This document shows positions 8,866-12,616 of a stretch of 12,616 nucleotides of DNA, piece after piece; positions within the stretch are counted from its first letter, which is position 1; each line of letters opens with the position of its first letter. The stretch comes from Parvularculaceae bacterium UBA4496 (lineage in GTDB: Bacteria; Pseudomonadota; Alphaproteobacteria; Caulobacterales; Parvularculaceae): positions 2,181 through 14,796 of the forward strand of contig DGNI01000128.1 of assembly GCA_002388885.1 (NCBI GenBank), given 5' to 3'. The notes under the pieces are model-generated. The model was not told the origin of the DNA. It searched no databases and was given only the letters and a program-made list of their open reading frames with translations. A program made the translations under genes and the position numbers.

Positions 8866-9735
8866 ATGACGACTTTGCGGGGCGGCCTCATTCAGATGGG
8901 CCTTAAAGGCTCTACGGACGATACGCCGGAGAACATTACGAAAGCCATGCTCGACGCGCATCTTCCGCTGATCGACGAGGCGGGCAAACAGGGCGTTCAA
9001 GTGTTGTGCTTTCAGGAAGTGTTCACGCAGCCCTATTTTTGCCCGAGCCAGGATACGAAATGGTACGCGGCGGCGGAAGATATTCCGGACGGCCCAACCT
9101 GCAAGCTGATGCAGGAATACGCCAAAAAACATTCCATGGTGATCGTCGTTCCGATTTATGAACGCACCAATGTCGCAGGAGTCTATTACAACACCGCCGC
9201 CGTACTCGACGCGGACGGCTCTTATCTCGGAAAATACCGCAAGACGCATATCCCGCAGGTTGCCGGCTTCTGGGAGAAGTTTTTCTTCAAACCCGGATCG
9301 TCCGACTGGCCTGTGTTCAATACCGCCTACTGCAAGCTCGGCGTTTACATTTGCTATGATCGACACTTTCCGGAAGGATGGCGCGCGCTGGCGCTCAATG
9401 GCGCTGAATATATCGTGAACCCATCAGCAACGGTCGCCGGGCTGTCGGAATATCTCTGGAAACTCGAACAGCCCGCCTCCGCCGTTGCCAATGGCTGCTG
9501 GATCGGCGCCATCAATCGCGTCGGCGTCGAAGAACCGTGGAGCATCGGTGAGTTTTACGGCCAGAGCTATTTCGTCAACCCGCGCGGCCAGATCGAAAAA
9601 GAGGCAAGCCGCGACAAGGATGAACTGATCGTGCACGACATGAACATGGATATGGTGCGAGAGGTCCGCGATCTCTGGCAGTTTTTCCGCGACCGACGCC
9701 CCGATGTGTACGACCCCCTGACGGCGCAGGAATAG
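8866..9735 (+). CDS. pydC: Beta-ureidopropionase (N-carbamoyl-beta-alanine amidohydrolase), nitrilase superfamily
   Basis: Hydrolyses N-carbamoyl-beta-alanine (or N-carbamoyl-3-aminoisobutyrate) to the beta-amino acid, CO2 and ammonia, the third step of reductive pyrimidine degradation. The 289-residue length fits the bacterial carbamoyl-amide hydrolases of the nitrilase superfamily. The Glu-Lys-Cys triad is complete: E51 in CFQEVF, K126 in YRKTHIP and C163 in YICYDRHFPEGWR. The wording around these residues resembles eukaryotic beta-ureidopropionase and N-carbamoylputrescine amidase. The latter is the main alternative, but the neighbouring dihydropyrimidinase and dihydropyrimidine dehydrogenase genes favour the pyrimidine role. 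The ribosome site AAGGAG (8850-8855) lies ten bases before the ATG, and the gap to mmsA is 25 nt. Confidence 0.93.
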   Translation: MTTLRGGLIQMGLKGSTDDTPENITKAMLDAHLPLIDEAGKQGVQVLCFQEVFTQPYFCPSQDTKWYAAAEDIPDGPTCKLMQEYAKKHSMVIVVPIYERTNVAGVYYNTAAVLDADGSYLGKYRKTHIPQVAGFWEKFFFKPGSSDWPVFNTAYCKLGVYICYDRHFPEGWRALALNGAEYIVNPSATVAGLSEYLWKLEQPASAVANGCWIGAINRVGVEEPWSIGEFYGQSYFVNPRGQIEKEASRDKDELIVHDMNMDMVREVRDLWQFFRDRRPDVYDPLTAQE

Positions 9736-9741
9736 ACCGGG

Positions 9742-11223
9742 ATGGATAAGCAAGCGCAAGCGACTGAAACCACCATGAAAGCGGGTTTCGACGCAAGCCT
9801 CTGGAATGCGGACCTTGCGCCGGTGGCCCCTAGCGCGCGTACATGGAACATAAAAGCCTATGCAGCGCTGTGGGTCGCCATGGTCGCCTGCGTGCCGACC
9901 TATTTGCTGGCGGGCGGACTGATCGCGGCCGGCATGAACTGGCAGCAAGCGGTGCTGACCGTTTTTCTCGGCAACTTGATCGTCCTGATACCGATGATCG
10001 CCATCGGCCACATGGGCGCAAAATACGGCGTGCCGTTTCCGGTGTTGCTGCGTTCCGCCTTTGGGCCGCAGGGCGCGAAAATTCCCGCCGTGGCGCGCGG
10101 GCTCGTCGCCTGCGGCTGGTTCGGCATCAATACCTGGGTCGGCGGTTCGGCGATTTACGTTATTTTGAACGCGCTCACCGGCGGCGTGTTTCAGGGTTCG
10201 CCCCTGCCCATTCTTGGGATCGATCCGGCGCAAACCGTTTGCTTTCTCGTCTTCTGGGCGATGCATCTCTATTTCATACGGCACGGCACGGAGTCGATCC
10301 GCATTCTTGAAGTGCTGGCGGCGCCTTTCCTGCTCGCCATGGCGCTGGCGCTTCTGGTCTGGGCTTACGTTGCAGCCGGCGGTTTCGGCCCGATGCTGTC
10401 GGCGCCGTCGCAATTCATTGAGGGCGGTGCGAAAGAAGGCCAGTTCTGGGGCGTTTTCTTTTTGTCGCTCACCGGCATGGTGGGTTTCTGGGCGACCATG
10501 GCGCTGAACATTCCTGACTTCACGCGTTTTGCCAAAACACAAAAAGCACAGATGATCGGTCAGGCAATCGGTCTGCCGCTGCCCATGGCGCTTTTTGCAT
10601 TCATCTCCGTCGCGGTGACTTCCGCAACAGTGACGATCTATGGCGAACCGATCTGGAATCCGGTTGACCTTGCGGGACGGATGGGCGGCGTCGGCGTGGT
10701 GCTGGCGCTTGCTGCGCTGGTGATTGCAACCCTGACGACCAACCTCGCCGCCAACATCGTGGCGCCCGCTTACGGCTTTTCCAATCTGGCGCCATCAAAA
10801 ATCTCATTCCGCATGGGCGGTTACATCACCGCCGCCATCGGCATCCTTATCTTCCCGTGGAAGCTCGTCGAAGACGCCGGCGCTTATATCTTTACCTGGC
10901 TTGTCGGATATTCCGCTCTGCTCGGCCCGATCGCCGGCATCCTGATCGCCGATTACTTTCTACTGCGCCGAACGAAGTTGAACGTCGATGACCTGTTTAA
11001 AAGCGATGGCGCCTATGCGGCGAAAGGCGGCTGGAATGTCGCCGGGCTTACTGCGTTCGGTCTTGGCGTTCTGCCGAACATGCCGGGATTTTTAAAAGCT
11101 GCGGGCGCTGTTCAATCGGTTCCTGCGATCTTTACTGGAATTTACCAATACGCCTGGTTCGTCGGCTTTATCGTCGCCGGCGGCGTTTATTACCTGCTGA
11201 CGCTCAAGCGCAAAACCGCCTGA
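9742..11223 (+). CDS. NCS1-family nucleobase:cation symporter, probable uracil/thymine (or hydantoin-type) importer
   Basis: Inner-membrane importer of about 12 helices in the LeuT-fold NCS1 family (Mhp1, PucI and fungal Fur/Fcy relatives), 493 residues. Its hydrophilic N-terminus carries the family-typical WNADLAPV (21-28) and ARTW (32-35) just before the first helix at about 38-63. GWFGINTWVGG (125-135) corresponds to the helix 3 substrate-contact segment of Mhp1, with W126 in the place of the stacking Trp117 and N130 at the place of Gln121. GFWATMALNIPDFTRF (248-263) carries W250, matching Mhp1 Trp220. TNLAANIVAP (333-342) supplies the helix 8 asparagines. It starts six bases after the pydC stop, with AGGAA (9728-9732) as ribosome site; the in-frame ATG at 9775 is a less likely start. 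Its place inside the operon suggests it imports the substrate of PreTA, but NCS1 members also carry allantoin, hydantoins, cytosine or purines, so the substrate is inferred. Confidence 0.88.
   Translation: MDKQAQATETTMKAGFDASLWNADLAPVAPSARTWNIKAYAALWVAMVACVPTYLLAGGLIAAGMNWQQAVLTVFLGNLIVLIPMIAIGHMGAKYGVPFPVLLRSAFGPQGAKIPAVARGLVACGWFGINTWVGGSAIYVILNALTGGVFQGSPLPILGIDPAQTVCFLVFWAMHLYFIRHGTESIRILEVLAAPFLLAMALALLVWAYVAAGGFGPMLSAPSQFIEGGAKEGQFWGVFFLSLTGMVGFWATMALNIPDFTRFAKTQKAQMIGQAIGLPLPMALFAFISVAVTSATVTIYGEPIWNPVDLAGRMGGVGVVLALAALVIATLTTNLAANIVAPAYGFSNLAPSKISFRMGGYITAAIGILIFPWKLVEDAGAYIFTWLVGYSALLGPIAGILIADYFLLRRTKLNVDDLFKSDGAYAAKGGWNVAGLTAFGLGVLPNMPGFLKAAGAVQSVPAIFTGIYQYAWFVGFIVAGGVYYLLTLKRKTA

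Positions 11224-12616
<1,393 letters not shown>

Noticed and set aside
9424..10542. A long open frame of 372 codons on the minus strand
   Set aside because: It is antisense to pydC and the NCS1 carrier, both with clear motifs; its composition is Arg/His-rich as expected for a shadow frame in this codon usage.

Overview
The window looks chromosomal and comes from a moderately GC-rich proteobacterium. The protein style (PreT/PreA split dihydropyrimidine dehydrogenase, MmsA, AGXT2-like aminotransferase, short FadB-type enzyme) suggests an alphaproteobacterium; this is an inference from general resemblance, not a database match. I see no RNA genes, insertion sequences, CRISPR arrays or phage genes. 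No stretch of 300 bases is without a gene.

Layout. (1) Bases 1-1686, minus strand: the N-terminal 562 residues of a bifunctional enoyl-CoA hydratase/3-hydroxyacyl-CoA dehydrogenase, cut by the left window edge. (2) Bases 1687-1887: a divergent control region with a 14-bp palindrome. (3) Bases 1888-3144, plus strand: an unusual 418-residue regulator with two complete TetR-type DNA-binding domains in one chain. (4) Bases 3257-12616, plus strand: a seven-gene catabolic operon in the order class III aminotransferase, preT (pydX), preA (pydA), mmsA-type semialdehyde dehydrogenase, pydC, NCS1 transporter, hydA (pydB). The last gene is cut by the right edge.

How the genes work together. Together they encode the whole reductive route of pyrimidine breakdown. 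The NCS1 carrier would import the base. PreT/PreA reduces uracil or thymine to the dihydro form. Dihydropyrimidinase (HydA) opens the ring, and beta-ureidopropionase (PydC) releases ammonia and CO2 and leaves beta-alanine (or 3-aminoisobutyrate). The aminotransferase makes malonate semialdehyde (or methylmalonate semialdehyde), and the MmsA-type enzyme converts that to acetyl-CoA (or propionyl-CoA). Key catalytic or cofactor residues are intact in all seven. Overlapping or very short junctions (4-nt overlap preT/preA, 1-nt overlap preA/mmsA, gaps of 25, 6 and 24 nt afterwards) support one transcript from preT onward. A 156-nt gap separates the aminotransferase from preT. It holds a possible 25-codon leader ORF and a hairpin that could cover the ribosome binding site of preT, which starts with TTG.

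The enzymology is known. The less usual parts are the tandem-TetR regulator, its possible operators, and the preT leader.
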